A stretch of DNA of 64,000 nucleotides from the NCBI RefSeq assembly GCF_000243275.1, contig NZ_CM001437.1, positions 4,107,079 to 4,171,078 on the forward strand, given 5' to 3'. Positions 15,278 to 24,217 of this stretch are shown here, piece after piece (within the stretch, counting starts at the first letter, position 1; each line of letters begins with the position of its first letter). Both the position numbers and the translations under genes were made by a program. This stretch comes from Myroides odoratus DSM 2801 (GTDB taxonomy: Bacteria > Bacteroidota > Bacteroidia > Flavobacteriales > Flavobacteriaceae). A model generated the notes under the pieces. That model did not search any database. It saw only the letters and a list, made by a program, of their open reading frames with translations, and was not told the DNA's origin.

Positions 15278-17701
15278 ATGAAAAAACAGATACAACAACT
15301 AGGAATAGGGGCGTTATTGCTTTTATTTCCTGCTGTGCTTATGGCACAAAGCTCACAACGTATTGCGGGGCGTATTTTAGGTGAGAAAAACAACCCTATT
15401 GCCGCAGCAACAGTGGTTTTAGATCAGCATAATATTGAACAAAGCAATAGAGAAGGGGCATTTGAGAGTGCAACTACATTGGCTTTTCCATTGGTCATTC
15501 AGATTCACGCTCCAGGGTATAAATCCAAGCAAGTAACCTTAACAGAAGCCAATTACAAAGCGGGTTTTGTAGTTCAATTGGAGGAGGATACGAATCAATT
15601 GGATGAAATTGTGGTAACCTCAAGACGAGATAATTCTTATTTGACGAATTCTACGGTTTTAGGTGGAAAATACAATGGTCGAATTAAAGATTTACCTCAA
15701 TCGATTTCTATTGTGTCTAGTGAGTTGATGGAAGATAAACAAGTATTTCAAGTTGCTGATGTTATTCCAGATTTAGCTGGGGTTACACAAGCATCTGTTT
15801 ATGATGAATTTGTCATCCGCGGTTTTAAAAGTGGGTATGACAATGGGATTCGATTGATTAACGGAATGCGTTCGGCTTATGGTTTTGGAGAGAGCTATTA
15901 TCGTTCACCCATGACAATTAATTTTGAGAGCATTGAGGTTCTAAAAGGACCTGGAGCTTCTTTATTTGGAGATATTGCACCTGGGGGAACCATCAATATG
16001 GTAACTAAAAAAACGCGAGAAGAACACAAGGGGATTCTTTCTTTTTCTGCAGGAAGTTTTGAAACACTTCGTACAACTATTGATGTAGGGGGACCATTAG
16101 ACAAAGAAAAGAAAATCTTATATCGTTTGAATGCGGGGTATGAAACCTCAAAGACATTTAGAGATATCAACAACCGCAAGAACTTTGCTGTAGCACCTTC
16201 GTTTACGTTCAAACCAGTGGAAGGAACTACCTTAGATGTCGATTTAGTCTTTGATCAATTCAACGGATATTTGGATCGTGGAATGAGTACTAAAGGTGGG
16301 GATTTATATGGTTTACCGCGTACTTTTACGTTAAGTCAGCCTTCAGATTTTTTTAAAACAAAAACCACAACGATTAGTGGGCGTTTGACCCAGCGTATTG
16401 TAGATAATGTAAATCTACATGTCAACTATATGAAGTCCATCTATGAAGAGGATTTAAATGAACACCGCACACTTAATACGTATGCTAATCCAGAAAACAC
16501 AATTGTCAATTTGCGCTTTTTTGATCGCCATGGGAAGGAGTATACCGATAACTTTGTGTCTTATTTAAAATGGGATACCTATGGTAAGTATGTGGATCAT
16601 CATGTTGTAGTAGGAATAGATTACGCCCAATACAAAGGAGATAAAAATAGCTACCAACGAGAAGCGCGTAGTAAAAAAGAAAATGGAGAAACGGTAGCCT
16701 TGACCTTTGACATGAATAATCCCGTATACCAAGGAGCTGATATCAACAACTACGTTTGGCGTTCGAATACACAATATCCTTTTATGAGCCCTTATAAGAG
16801 TACAGGAATCTATATTCAAGATCAAATTTCGGTTGGTGATAAATTAAAAATGGTGCTTGGGTTAAGACACGAAAGTTATCAATCAGAAACAACAGATCCG
16901 AAAGAAACATTTAAAGCCACCCAAAATGTATGGTTACCTCGTGTAGGATTGACGTATCTCATCAACGATAAAATCAATTACTTTGCTAGCTACTCGCAAG
17001 GTTATGTGCCAATTGCAGCTAATTTTGTATCGAATTATAAAGATTATGGTGCAGACAGTGCGTTCAAATCAGAACGTAGTTTTCAAATCGAAACAGGTTT
17101 AAAAACGGGTTTCTTTGCGAATCAATTGCAAATGGATTTATCGCTCTTCCGCATTGAACGAAAAGATATGCTTCTTGGAACAGGACAACTTACTGAAGCG
17201 GGGTTACCTGTTTACAGACAATCAGGGAAAGTTATTTCTCAAGGGGTAGAGGTAGATGTACGTGGACAAATTACCAAGGAATTCCAAATCATGGCCAATT
17301 ATACCTTCAATGATACACAAATTAAGGAATCGGCTATCCCTTCAGAAAAAGAAGAACTATTACCTGGAGCACCGAAAAACTCCGCTAGTGTTTGGTTGAA
17401 ATATGTGTTCTCTGATACCGCTTTGAAAGGCTTAGGATTTGGTGTAGGGGCTTATTATGTTGATCAAAGACGATTGAGTGAAAGTGTAGGTAAAGATGCC
17501 GCTGGAAATGCAACATGGGGGTATCTTCCGGCTTATACTACAGCTAATGCAGCGGTATATTATCACCTAGATAAGTTTAAAATAGCCGTAAATATGAATA
17601 ATATATTTGACAAGTATTATTTCTTAGGTGGTTTTGATTATACACGTGTATTTGCTGGAGCTCCTCGCAATGTGATGGTAGCCTTAAGCTATAATTTTTA
17701 G
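15278..17701 (+). CDS. TonB-dependent receptor, siderophore/metal-chelate type
   Basis: 807 residues. Signal peptide ending near AVLMAQ (~23), a CarboxypepD_reg-like domain (~28-110, IAGRILGEKNNPIAAATVVL), TonB-box-like DEIVVTSRR, plug (~115-240, with IKDLPQSISIVSSELM, IEVLKGPGASLFGDIAPGGTINMVTKK) and a 22-strand barrel ending in aromatic Phe (VMVALSYNF). The plug resembles ferrichrome/hydroxamate-type receptors. As the last gene of the hypAB-ureE2-ABC operon it is a candidate outer-membrane importer of a nickel chelate, comparable in role to the Helicobacter nickel receptor FrpB4 (inference). A strong terminator follows. Confidence 0.9.
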   Translation: MKKQIQQLGIGALLLLFPAVLMAQSSQRIAGRILGEKNNPIAAATVVLDQHNIEQSNREGAFESATTLAFPLVIQIHAPGYKSKQVTLTEANYKAGFVVQLEEDTNQLDEIVVTSRRDNSYLTNSTVLGGKYNGRIKDLPQSISIVSSELMEDKQVFQVADVIPDLAGVTQASVYDEFVIRGFKSGYDNGIRLINGMRSAYGFGESYYRSPMTINFESIEVLKGPGASLFGDIAPGGTINMVTKKTREEHKGILSFSAGSFETLRTTIDVGGPLDKEKKILYRLNAGYETSKTFRDINNRKNFAVAPSFTFKPVEGTTLDVDLVFDQFNGYLDRGMSTKGGDLYGLPRTFTLSQPSDFFKTKTTTISGRLTQRIVDNVNLHVNYMKSIYEEDLNEHRTLNTYANPENTIVNLRFFDRHGKEYTDNFVSYLKWDTYGKYVDHHVVVGIDYAQYKGDKNSYQREARSKKENGETVALTFDMNNPVYQGADINNYVWRSNTQYPFMSPYKSTGIYIQDQISVGDKLKMVLGLRHESYQSETTDPKETFKATQNVWLPRVGLTYLINDKINYFASYSQGYVPIAANFVSNYKDYGADSAFKSERSFQIETGLKTGFFANQLQMDLSLFRIERKDMLLGTGQLTEAGLPVYRQSGKVISQGVEVDVRGQITKEFQIMANYTFNDTQIKESAIPSEKEELLPGAPKNSASVWLKYVFSDTALKGLGFGVGAYYVDQRRLSESVGKDAAGNATWGYLPAYTTANAAVYYHLDKFKIAVNMNNIFDKYYFLGGFDYTRVFAGAPRNVMVALSYNF

Positions 17702-17745
17702 CCCCATTATAGAAACAAATTGATTATTTTACTTGAGTTACTTTT

Positions 17746-17783
17746 AACCCTCAAAGGAAGTAAAATTCCTTGAGGGTTTTTTA
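17746..17783 (+). terminator. Terminator of the nickel uptake operon
   Basis: Stem aaccctcaa-ggaa / ttcc-ttgagggtt with six T downstream. Confidence 0.85.
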
Positions 17784-17944
17784 ATGCTATTGGATGCCAG
17801 GATAAGTGAAACTATGGAGCAAAAAGAAATAGACATATTTAGTAACTAAGAATTCGTTAACTATAAAAAGATTTAGCTGCTTTTCTACTAAAAAAATCAA
17901 ATATTTTATATTAAATTTATATTTATTGACTCAAATTAAAACTT

Positions 17945-18532
17945 ATGTTTACAGAAAAGGACAATGTATATTGGAAAGCATTTAGTGATACTATTCAAGC
18001 CGAGTTTGTAGCACGACAATATTGGTATTCTCCAAAAGCAATTTATACGTATAAAGGTTTTTCTATTGTTTTTGATAATTACTATTTTACTAGTACAGTG
18101 GGCACTAGAAGCTATGAGTCTTTTATTACTCGTGTTTACTGTAAATTTAATTACCCTCAATCCTTAAAAATTCGAATAGAAAAAGCGAGTTTTTTAAATC
18201 GTCTAATTAATATATTTACAGGGAATTTATATCGAACACTAGATACTGAATTTGATCGTCATTATCATGTACATGCAACAAATCCCAATACTTGTGTTTT
18301 CTTATCTCCAGCTATTAGACGAAGCTTATTGGATCTCAATATAGAAGGTTTATTTATAGATACGCAAGACGGAATCTGGGGAGACCCCTTAATTGGCAGT
18401 CAATATGAAGTAGCTATTTATGTAGAGTCTACACGATTAGAAGAACATGAACTAATTGCTTTAAAAGCGCTATTCGAGACCATTATAGATTCACTTTGTG
18501 CCAAATTTTATATCACAGAAGTGCTAACGTAA
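17945..18532 (+). CDS. Hypothetical protein, soluble
   Basis: 195 residues without signal peptide or membrane span. I do not recognise the family. Features: N-terminal KAFSDTIQAEFVARQYWYSPKAIYTYKGFSIVFDNYYF, a mixed alpha/beta pattern with many Tyr, RHYHVHATNPNTCVFLSPAIRRSLLDLN in the middle, and a C-terminal helix pair (EEHELIALKALFETIIDSLCAKFY). It lies between the nickel and urease operons, next to a SUKH-type gene. That neighbourhood is typical of contact-dependent immunity clusters, but no toxin is visible. Confidence 0.6.
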   Translation: MFTEKDNVYWKAFSDTIQAEFVARQYWYSPKAIYTYKGFSIVFDNYYFTSTVGTRSYESFITRVYCKFNYPQSLKIRIEKASFLNRLINIFTGNLYRTLDTEFDRHYHVHATNPNTCVFLSPAIRRSLLDLNIEGLFIDTQDGIWGDPLIGSQYEVAIYVESTRLEEHELIALKALFETIIDSLCAKFYITEVLT

Positions 18533-18628
18533 GCTTCTTTATTTACTATTTACTTCTTTCAATTCAACGTAATTTTATCAAAAAACAGCCATAAAAAAGA
18601 GTATCTTGCGCCTTTAAACTGCATCGAT

Positions 18629-19699
18629 ATGATACATTTTGAGTGTACTTCTAAAGGACTTCAAATCAATGGAAAAGAGTATAGTTTTCCTCTAAAAAAA
18701 GAAACTCTAGTTGAGCTATTTGGACCTCCAGTAGTTTTTCCGAGTGAATACAATGAGGTTTATATTTGGCATGATTTGGGATTACGAGGGTTTTCAAAAG
18801 ACAGCATTGGTATTGAAACCCTAGAGGTTACCTATCAAGTGGAGGAGTATACGAGTGCAGTCCGTTCTCGTTTTAGTGGTGTATTTACTATGCATGGAGA
18901 ATCAGATCCTCGTGTTTATTATGATACACATAAAAAAGAACGCGTGAAACTATGGGACAGTGATTCGTCGGGTGCATTTGTATTTAAGGATGTATCCGTT
19001 TGGTATTCCATTCGCGATACAACCCTGCATTCCCTTTCTTTAAGTGCATATGAAGAACCCGTAGTCGAGTCTGTTGAGATCTTGCCTTTGGAGGATGATT
19101 TCGCCTATTTACACGTCGTTTGGCAGGATTGGAAAACAGCAATTGAACAAGTTATTGATTCGGATAATCGCTATTACAACCTGACTCATGGCCTTACACA
19201 AGAGCAATTGAATCTAGTGGAAGCAGAACTTGAAGAAATAAAGTTGCCGCTTCATTTAATTAATTTCTATAAAGCGGGAAATGTAAAATGGGATGCTGTA
19301 ACTTCTGCTTTTAGTATACACGTAAATGGTTGGGATTATGATTTATTACCTTTTGACCGTATTCCTCATGAGTGGGAGATGATACAGGAACTTTTTGACG
19401 AGGAGGAAGAGATCGATGAAGAAACAAAAGATCAGTTTGATGCTAAACTGAAGTGTAACAGTTATGCGAACAAAGGATGGATTCCCTTCGCTGAAGGACG
19501 AAATGGCGATTATTTATTGTTTGACACCGATCCAAGTCAAACAGGGGGGTATGGACAAATTATTGAACTGCAAAATGAAGCCTGGACCCGTATGGTAGTT
19601 GCCCAAAGTTTAGAAGAATTAATTTATCGTGCCATTTCTTCTATCCAGCAAGAACAAGCTGAAAAATATAAGTTTATTCTAGAAAATGGCGCTTTTTAA
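18629..19699 (+). CDS. SMI1/KNR4 (SUKH)-domain protein with an N-terminal extra domain
   Basis: 356 residues, cytosolic. The C-terminal half (~200-345) matches the SUKH fold: VEAELEEIKLPLHLINFYKAGN, then LLPFDRIPHEWEMIQELF, WIPFAEGRNGDYLLFDTDPS, GYGQIIELQNEAW, LEELI. SUKH proteins are widespread immunity proteins against polymorphic and contact-dependent toxins. The N-terminal ~150 residues (GKEYSFPLKKETLVELFGPP, EVYIWHDLGLRGFSKD) form a beta-rich domain often paired with SUKH in Bacteroidetes. No cognate toxin gene is nearby, so it may be an orphan immunity gene (inference). Confidence 0.75.
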   Translation: MIHFECTSKGLQINGKEYSFPLKKETLVELFGPPVVFPSEYNEVYIWHDLGLRGFSKDSIGIETLEVTYQVEEYTSAVRSRFSGVFTMHGESDPRVYYDTHKKERVKLWDSDSSGAFVFKDVSVWYSIRDTTLHSLSLSAYEEPVVESVEILPLEDDFAYLHVVWQDWKTAIEQVIDSDNRYYNLTHGLTQEQLNLVEAELEEIKLPLHLINFYKAGNVKWDAVTSAFSIHVNGWDYDLLPFDRIPHEWEMIQELFDEEEEIDEETKDQFDAKLKCNSYANKGWIPFAEGRNGDYLLFDTDPSQTGGYGQIIELQNEAWTRMVVAQSLEELIYRAISSIQQEQAEKYKFILENGAF

Positions 19700-19894
19700 T
19701 TTATAAATCACAAAATGCTTAAAAAAGGGAAACAGTTAGCCTTCGATTTCAAACAAATGAGATGGCAAATACGAAACGATGGCTCTTTTTTAAAAGTTCT
19801 AGCTTTTTTATGTGAATAGAACGACGAGGATTAGAATGACTAAACGATGAATTAGCTGTAAAAGACTCAAGAATTGCCTATTTTATCCTAGCTT

Positions 19895-19914
19895 AGTCAA
19901 GATTTGTGCTATTT
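19895..19914 (+). promoter_or_regulatory. 20-bp element shared with the nickel operon promoter (urease copy)
   Basis: AGTCAAGATTTGTGCTATTT matches the copy at 10111-10130 at 19 of 20 positions, and the gap to the -7 box is 18 bp in both. It therefore probably binds the same activator. Confidence 0.75.
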
Positions 19915-19932
19915 ATGAGCCTGGATTGAACT

Positions 19933-19940
19933 TATCTTTG
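19933..19940 (+). promoter_or_regulatory. -7 promoter box of the urease operon
   Basis: TATCTTTG fits TAnnTTTG and lies 32 bp before the ATG of the small exported protein at 19973. No other convincing promoter was seen before ureA, so ureABC is probably transcribed from here. Confidence 0.65.
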
Positions 19941-19972
19941 TTGCGTAATTAAAAACAAGGTGTAAGACTATT

Positions 19973-20359
19973 ATGAAAGCATTATTTCGACTATTCGTTT
20001 TGTGTTTTTTTCTTTTGCGTTTTGGCTTGGGATTTGCCCATCAACATGCAAAAGTAGAGTCTCATGCTGTCGTCTTGGATCAGACTTTTATATCCAATTC
20101 AACCCCTAAAAAAGAAAGTAGTGTTGACTTTTGTCAGATTGAAGTAAATCTAGAACTTATTACTTCTGTTGAGAACCAAGATCTTCCTATTCAAACCGTC
20201 GACTTAAGCGATGTGTTTTATTTTTTTATGACTTCTGTTTTTGAGTTAGCTTGGACTAAACCTTTGGTAGGAGCACAACAAGTTGCTATCGTTTTGCAAC
20301 AGCATCGAGCGAAGTACTTGTTATATCAATCGATTAAGATTCCTCATCGTTTAGCCTAA
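19973..20359 (+). CDS. Small exported His-containing protein preceding ureA
   Basis: 128 residues. Signal peptide MKALFRLFVLCFFLLRFGLGFA is followed directly by HQHAKVESHAVV, a His cluster at the new N-terminus. It has one Cys (DFCQIEVNL), a hydrophobic stretch (DVFYFFMTSVFELAWTKPLVG) that could be a membrane helix or buried helix, and a basic tail with His (IKIPHRLA). I do not recognise the family. It is the first gene after the urease promoter, 135 bp before ureA, so it is probably co-transcribed. A role in periplasmic nickel or urea handling is only suggested by position and the N-terminal His. Confidence 0.6.
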   Translation: MKALFRLFVLCFFLLRFGLGFAHQHAKVESHAVVLDQTFISNSTPKKESSVDFCQIEVNLELITSVENQDLPIQTVDLSDVFYFFMTSVFELAWTKPLVGAQQVAIVLQQHRAKYLLYQSIKIPHRLA

Positions 20360-20494
20360 ACGATTCAGATGAGATCGCTTCCTAAAAGTGATACCACCTT
20401 TATTACAAAAGTAAGTTATTTTTTATTGTACCTACCTAGTTTAAAAATAGGGTAGCTACTCATCTATTGTTCAATTTTTAATTAAAAAATAGTT

Positions 20495-20797
20495 ATGCAT
20501 TTATTACCGAGAGAGACGGAAAAATTGCTTTTGCATCTAGCTGGGGAACTAGCTAAAAAACGCAAGGCGAGAGGGGTAAAATTAAACTACCCTGAATCGA
20601 TTGCCTATATCAGCAGTGAGCTCTTAGAAGCGGCACGTGATGGAAGAACTGTGGCTGAACTCATGCAATATGGTGCGACTTTATTAACGCGTGAAGATGT
20701 TATGGAGGGAATTCCTGAAATGATTCACGACGTTCAAATTGAAGCGACGTTTCCTGATGGGACAAAGTTGGTAACGGTGCATAATCCTATACGTTAA
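20495..20797 (+). CDS. ureA: Urease gamma subunit
   Basis: 100 residues, full length for UreA. Characteristic start [27 protein letters not shown], then [28 protein letters not shown] and [32 protein letters not shown]. Part of the (UreABC)3 urease that hydrolyses urea to ammonia and carbamate in the cytosol. First structural gene, 16 bp before ureB. Confidence 0.98.
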   Translation: MHLLPRETEKLLLHLAGELAKKRKARGVKLNYPESIAYISSELLEAARDGRTVAELMQYGATLLTREDVMEGIPEMIHDVQIEATFPDGTKLVTVHNPIR

Positions 20798-20813
20798 TTC
20801 AGACAGTAATACC

Positions 20814-21188
20814 ATGGTTCCAGGAGAATATTTTAGTAAAGAAGAAGCTATTATCTGTAATGAAGGTAGAGCTATAACTACAATTACTGTAGTAAATAAA
20901 GGAGATCGACCAATTCAGGTTGGCTCACATTATCACTTTTTTGAAGTTAATAAAATGATGGAGTTTGATCGAGCTGCGGCTTTTGGAAAACGCCTCAATA
21001 TTATTGCAAGTACAGCTGTTCGTTTTGAGCCCGGAGAAGAAAAAGAAGTTGAACTAGTTGTTTATGCCGGAGCACGTAAAATATACGGGCACAATGATTT
21101 GGTTAACGGAGAAACCCATTCAGAAGAAGCTAAAATAGCAGCGATGAAAAAAGTGGAAAAACAATACTTTAAAAACAAAAGTGTATGA
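20814..21188 (+). CDS. ureB: Urease beta subunit
   Basis: 124 residues. Begins MVPGEYF and has the UreB core [50 protein letters not shown] and [14 protein letters not shown]. It has a C-terminal extension of about 20 residues ([19 protein letters not shown]) beyond the minimal length. Its stop overlaps the ureC start by 4 bp (ATGA). Confidence 0.98.
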   Translation: MVPGEYFSKEEAIICNEGRAITTITVVNKGDRPIQVGSHYHFFEVNKMMEFDRAAAFGKRLNIIASTAVRFEPGEEKEVELVVYAGARKIYGHNDLVNGETHSEEAKIAAMKKVEKQYFKNKSV

Positions 21189-22906
21189 GTTTAAAAGTTA
21201 GTAGAGCAAACTATAACGCAATTTTTGGTCCCACCGTTGGTGATCGTGTGCGTTTAGGAGATACAGCTATCATCATCGAAGTAGAAAAAGATTTTGCAAG
21301 TTATGGTGATGAAAGCAAATTTGGTGGTGGAAAAACAGTACGCGATGGAATGATGCAATCGTCCAATCACTTGAGCCATGAAGGTGTACTTGATATGGTT
21401 ATCACAGGTGCTATTGTCCTAGATCATTGGGGAATTGTCAAAGGCGATATTGGAATTAAAGATGGCAAAATTGTTGGTGTAGGACGTGCGGGAAATCCTG
21501 ATACGATGGATGATGTAACCCCTAATATGATTATTGGAGCTTCAACAGAAGTACACGGTGGTGCAGGTTATATTGTAACTGCTGGAGGAATCGATACCCA
21601 CATCCATTATATTAGCCCAACTCAAATAGAAACAGCTTTATACAGCGGTATTACGACTATGATTGGTGGCGGAACAGGTCCTGCAGACGGAACAAATGCA
21701 ACAACCGTAACACCCGGAAAATGGAGCTTAAAACGCATGATGCAAGCTGTTGATCACTTGCCGATGAACTTTGGTTTCTTCGGAAAAGGAAATGTTGGTA
21801 CGGAAGCCCCAATTATTGAACAAATTGAAGCAGGAGCTTTAGGGGTTAAAATACACGAAGATTGGGGAGCTACACCAGCTACAATCGATAGAGCTTTGAC
21901 TGTTGCAGATCAATACGATGTTCAAGTGGCTATCCATACGGATACCTTGAATGAAGGAGGTTTCTTAGAAGATACCATGCAAGCGATTAATGGCCGAGTA
22001 ATTCACACCTTCCATACCGAAGGAGCAGGTGGTGGACATGCACCAGATATTATTAAATCTGCCATGTATCCCAATGTATTACCTGCATCAACGAACCCAA
22101 CACGTCCTTTTACTAAGAATACGATTGATGAACACCTCGATATGTTAATGGTTTGTCACCACTTGAGTAAAGATATTCCAGAAGATGTTGCTTTTGCTGA
22201 TTCGCGTATTCGCCCAGAGACCATAGCTGCTGAAGATATCCTACAAGATCAAGGGGTATTTAGTATTATGAGTTCAGATTCGCAAGCCATGGGACGCGTA
22301 GGAGAAGTTGTCACTAGAACTTGGCAAACAGCAGATAAGATGAAGAAACAACTTGGTGCATTAGCAGAAGATGAAGGAAATGATAATGATAATTTCCGCG
22401 CCAAACGCTACGTAGCGAAGTACACCATCAACCCCGCAATTGCACACGGAGTTTCTCAGTATATCGGATCAATTGAGCCAGGAAAAATAGCGGATTTAGT
22501 CATTTGGAAACCTGCTTTATTTGGAGCAAAACCGGAAATGATTATCAAAGGCGGGATGATTGCTGCCTCGAAAATGGGGGATGCAAATGCTTCAATTCCA
22601 ACCCCACAGCCAATTATACTACGTACCATGTACGGTGGTTTAGGTAAGGCTGTCACGCAAACTTGTTTCAACTTTGTTTCTCAAGTTTCTTTAACCAAAG
22701 GAATTCAAGAAGAATACGGAATTGAACGTACTTTACTTCCTGTAGTCAATTGTAGAAATATCTCCAAAGCAGATATGATTCACAATCACGCTACCCCTGA
22801 GATTATTGTCAATCCAGAAAATTATGAAGTAAGCATTGACGGTAAAAAAATCACCTGTCAGCCCATAGATGAAGTTGCTTTAGGACAGCGTTACTTCTTA
22901 TTTTAA
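21185..22906 (+). CDS. ureC: Urease alpha subunit, catalytic
   Basis: 573 residues, full length. The di-nickel site is complete: H139 and H141 ([11 protein letters not shown]), the lysine to be carbamylated K222 ([12 protein letters not shown]), H224, H251 (HTDTLNEGG) and H277 ([14 protein letters not shown]). The flap Cys and catalytic His are C324/H325 (MVCHHLSKD), and D365 is in the region [11 protein letters not shown]. Positions follow the Klebsiella enzyme with a constant +5 offset. The enzyme therefore looks active and needs Ni, CO2 and the UreDEFG accessory proteins encoded downstream. A strong hairpin lies between it and ureE. Confidence 0.99.
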   Translation: MSLKVSRANYNAIFGPTVGDRVRLGDTAIIIEVEKDFASYGDESKFGGGKTVRDGMMQSSNHLSHEGVLDMVITGAIVLDHWGIVKGDIGIKDGKIVGVGRAGNPDTMDDVTPNMIIGASTEVHGGAGYIVTAGGIDTHIHYISPTQIETALYSGITTMIGGGTGPADGTNATTVTPGKWSLKRMMQAVDHLPMNFGFFGKGNVGTEAPIIEQIEAGALGVKIHEDWGATPATIDRALTVADQYDVQVAIHTDTLNEGGFLEDTMQAINGRVIHTFHTEGAGGGHAPDIIKSAMYPNVLPASTNPTRPFTKNTIDEHLDMLMVCHHLSKDIPEDVAFADSRIRPETIAAEDILQDQGVFSIMSSDSQAMGRVGEVVTRTWQTADKMKKQLGALAEDEGNDNDNFRAKRYVAKYTINPAIAHGVSQYIGSIEPGKIADLVIWKPALFGAKPEMIIKGGMIAASKMGDANASIPTPQPIILRTMYGGLGKAVTQTCFNFVSQVSLTKGIQEEYGIERTLLPVVNCRNISKADMIHNHATPEIIVNPENYEVSIDGKKITCQPIDEVALGQRYFLF

Positions 22907-22944
22907 TTCAGTAGAGAAACAACAAAGATAGCCCAATTCAACTC

Positions 22945-22985
22945 GAGAATACAAGGATCACCAAGTGGCCTTGTATTCTCACTTT
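22945..22985 (+). terminator. Hairpin with short T-run between ureC and ureE (possible attenuator)
   Basis: Perfect 12-bp stem gagaatacaagg / ccttgtattctc, with a further CAC/GTG pair inside the loop, followed by actttttcg (five T). It sits inside the operon 12 bp before ureE, so it probably causes partial termination or mRNA-end protection, giving more UreABC than accessory proteins. Confidence 0.65.
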
Positions 22986-22996
22986 TTCGTTTAACA

Positions 22997-23494
22997 ATGA
23001 TTATAACACAAGCCATACGCAATTGCCTTCCTCAAGAAGTAGAAAAGCAGATTGATTATTTGTTTATCGCTTGGTACCAAACAAGCAAACGCATCCAACG
23101 ACTTACTACAGCTGATGGACAAGCGATTGCCATTCGATTTTTAGGCAAAAATCAACGGTTAAGCGAAGGAGATATTTTATATGAAGATGAATCTAAGGTT
23201 ATTATGGTTTCTATTTTACCCTGTGAGGCGCTTGTTGTTACTACAGATCACTGGATTCAACTAAGTTGGTTGGCGTATGAAATTGGCAACAAACACGTTC
23301 CTCTTTTTGTAGAAGGAACCGATTTGTATATGCCTTACGAACGTCCTATGCAAGATTGGTTAACCAGCAAAGGATATCAGCCCAAAGTGGAACAAAAAAA
23401 ACTGAGTAATCCGTTGAATGCCAATGTGGATTACGAACAACATAAAAAAATATCATTTAAACTACCTCAGGGTGGTTTAGTACTAAAGATTTAA
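22997..23494 (+). CDS. ureE: UreE, urease nickel metallochaperone
   Basis: 165 residues. N-terminal domain (DYLFIAWYQTSKRIQRLTTADG, IAIRFLGKNQRLSEGDILYED) and C-terminal metal domain with LAYEIGNKHVPLFVEG, in which the His is the conserved interfacial nickel ligand, then LYMPYE. The tail has a single His (YEQHKKISFK) and no poly-His. It delivers Ni to the UreG/UreF/UreD-urease complex. Second UreE of the window. Only 3 bp precede ureF. Confidence 0.93.
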   Translation: MIITQAIRNCLPQEVEKQIDYLFIAWYQTSKRIQRLTTADGQAIAIRFLGKNQRLSEGDILYEDESKVIMVSILPCEALVVTTDHWIQLSWLAYEIGNKHVPLFVEGTDLYMPYERPMQDWLTSKGYQPKVEQKKLSNPLNANVDYEQHKKISFKLPQGGLVLKI

Positions 23495-23497
23495 CTC

Positions 23498-24190
23498 ATG
23501 CAAGAATCATTTTTAGGTCGACTATTGCATTTAGCAGATCCAACTTTGCCCATAGGAGGATATACCCATTCCAATGGATTGGAAACCTATGTTCAAAACG
23601 GAGGTGTCTGTGATAAAACCACAGCAGATCAGTATGTACGCCATTATTTGTGGTATAATTTAAAATACAATGATGCTGCCTTGATGAAATTAGCCTATGA
23701 TGCAACAGAACAAGCTAATTTGGAAGAACTGATCCTTCTCGATCAGGAATGCAATGCGCTAAAGGCGCCCATGGAAACGCGGGTAGCCAGTCAGAAATTA
23801 GGTTTGCGGTTATATAAAATATTTAGTCGATACCATCAAGAACATCCCCAAGTACAAGCCTGGGGAACCTATATACAAAATAAAACCGTTTACAATCACT
23901 ATTGTATTCTGTATGGTTTATTTGCTGCAATTATGCAAATTCCCTTGGTTGAGGCGATGCATGCCTATTACTATAATGCGGCCATTGGTATGGTAACCAA
24001 TGCTGTTAAATTAGTGCCTTTAGGACAATTAGATGGGCAAGATATTCTGTATTATTTACACGATGACTTGCTTCAGTTAAGTGAAGAATCCCTGCAAATG
24101 GACCGCAATTTAATAGGATTATGTACCATTGGTTTTGACATTCGATCGATGCAACACGAGCGATTGTACTCCAGACTATACCTATCCTAA
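23498..24190 (+). CDS. ureF: UreF, urease accessory protein
   Basis: 230 residues, all-helical. UreF landmarks: LLHLADPTLPIGGYTHSNGLETYVQ, then QECNALKAPMETRVASQKLG, and EAMHAYYYNAAIGMVTNAVKLVPLGQ. It bridges UreD and UreG and controls UreG GTPase activity during nickel insertion. Placed between ureE and ureG; gaps of 3 and 27 bp. Confidence 0.96.
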   Translation: MQESFLGRLLHLADPTLPIGGYTHSNGLETYVQNGGVCDKTTADQYVRHYLWYNLKYNDAALMKLAYDATEQANLEELILLDQECNALKAPMETRVASQKLGLRLYKIFSRYHQEHPQVQAWGTYIQNKTVYNHYCILYGLFAAIMQIPLVEAMHAYYYNAAIGMVTNAVKLVPLGQLDGQDILYYLHDDLLQLSEESLQMDRNLIGLCTIGFDIRSMQHERLYSRLYLS

Positions 24191-24217
24191 ATCACGAATT
24201 AAAAAGATAAAATAATC

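Noticed and set aside
17945..19699. Toxin-immunity pair
   Set aside because: The second gene is SUKH-like, but the first has no recognisable toxin domain or export signal, so a toxin call is not supported.
20406..20413. Minus-strand TACTTTTG box upstream of ureA
   Set aside because: It would drive transcription away from ureA into the upstream gene's 3' end; no minus-strand gene follows.
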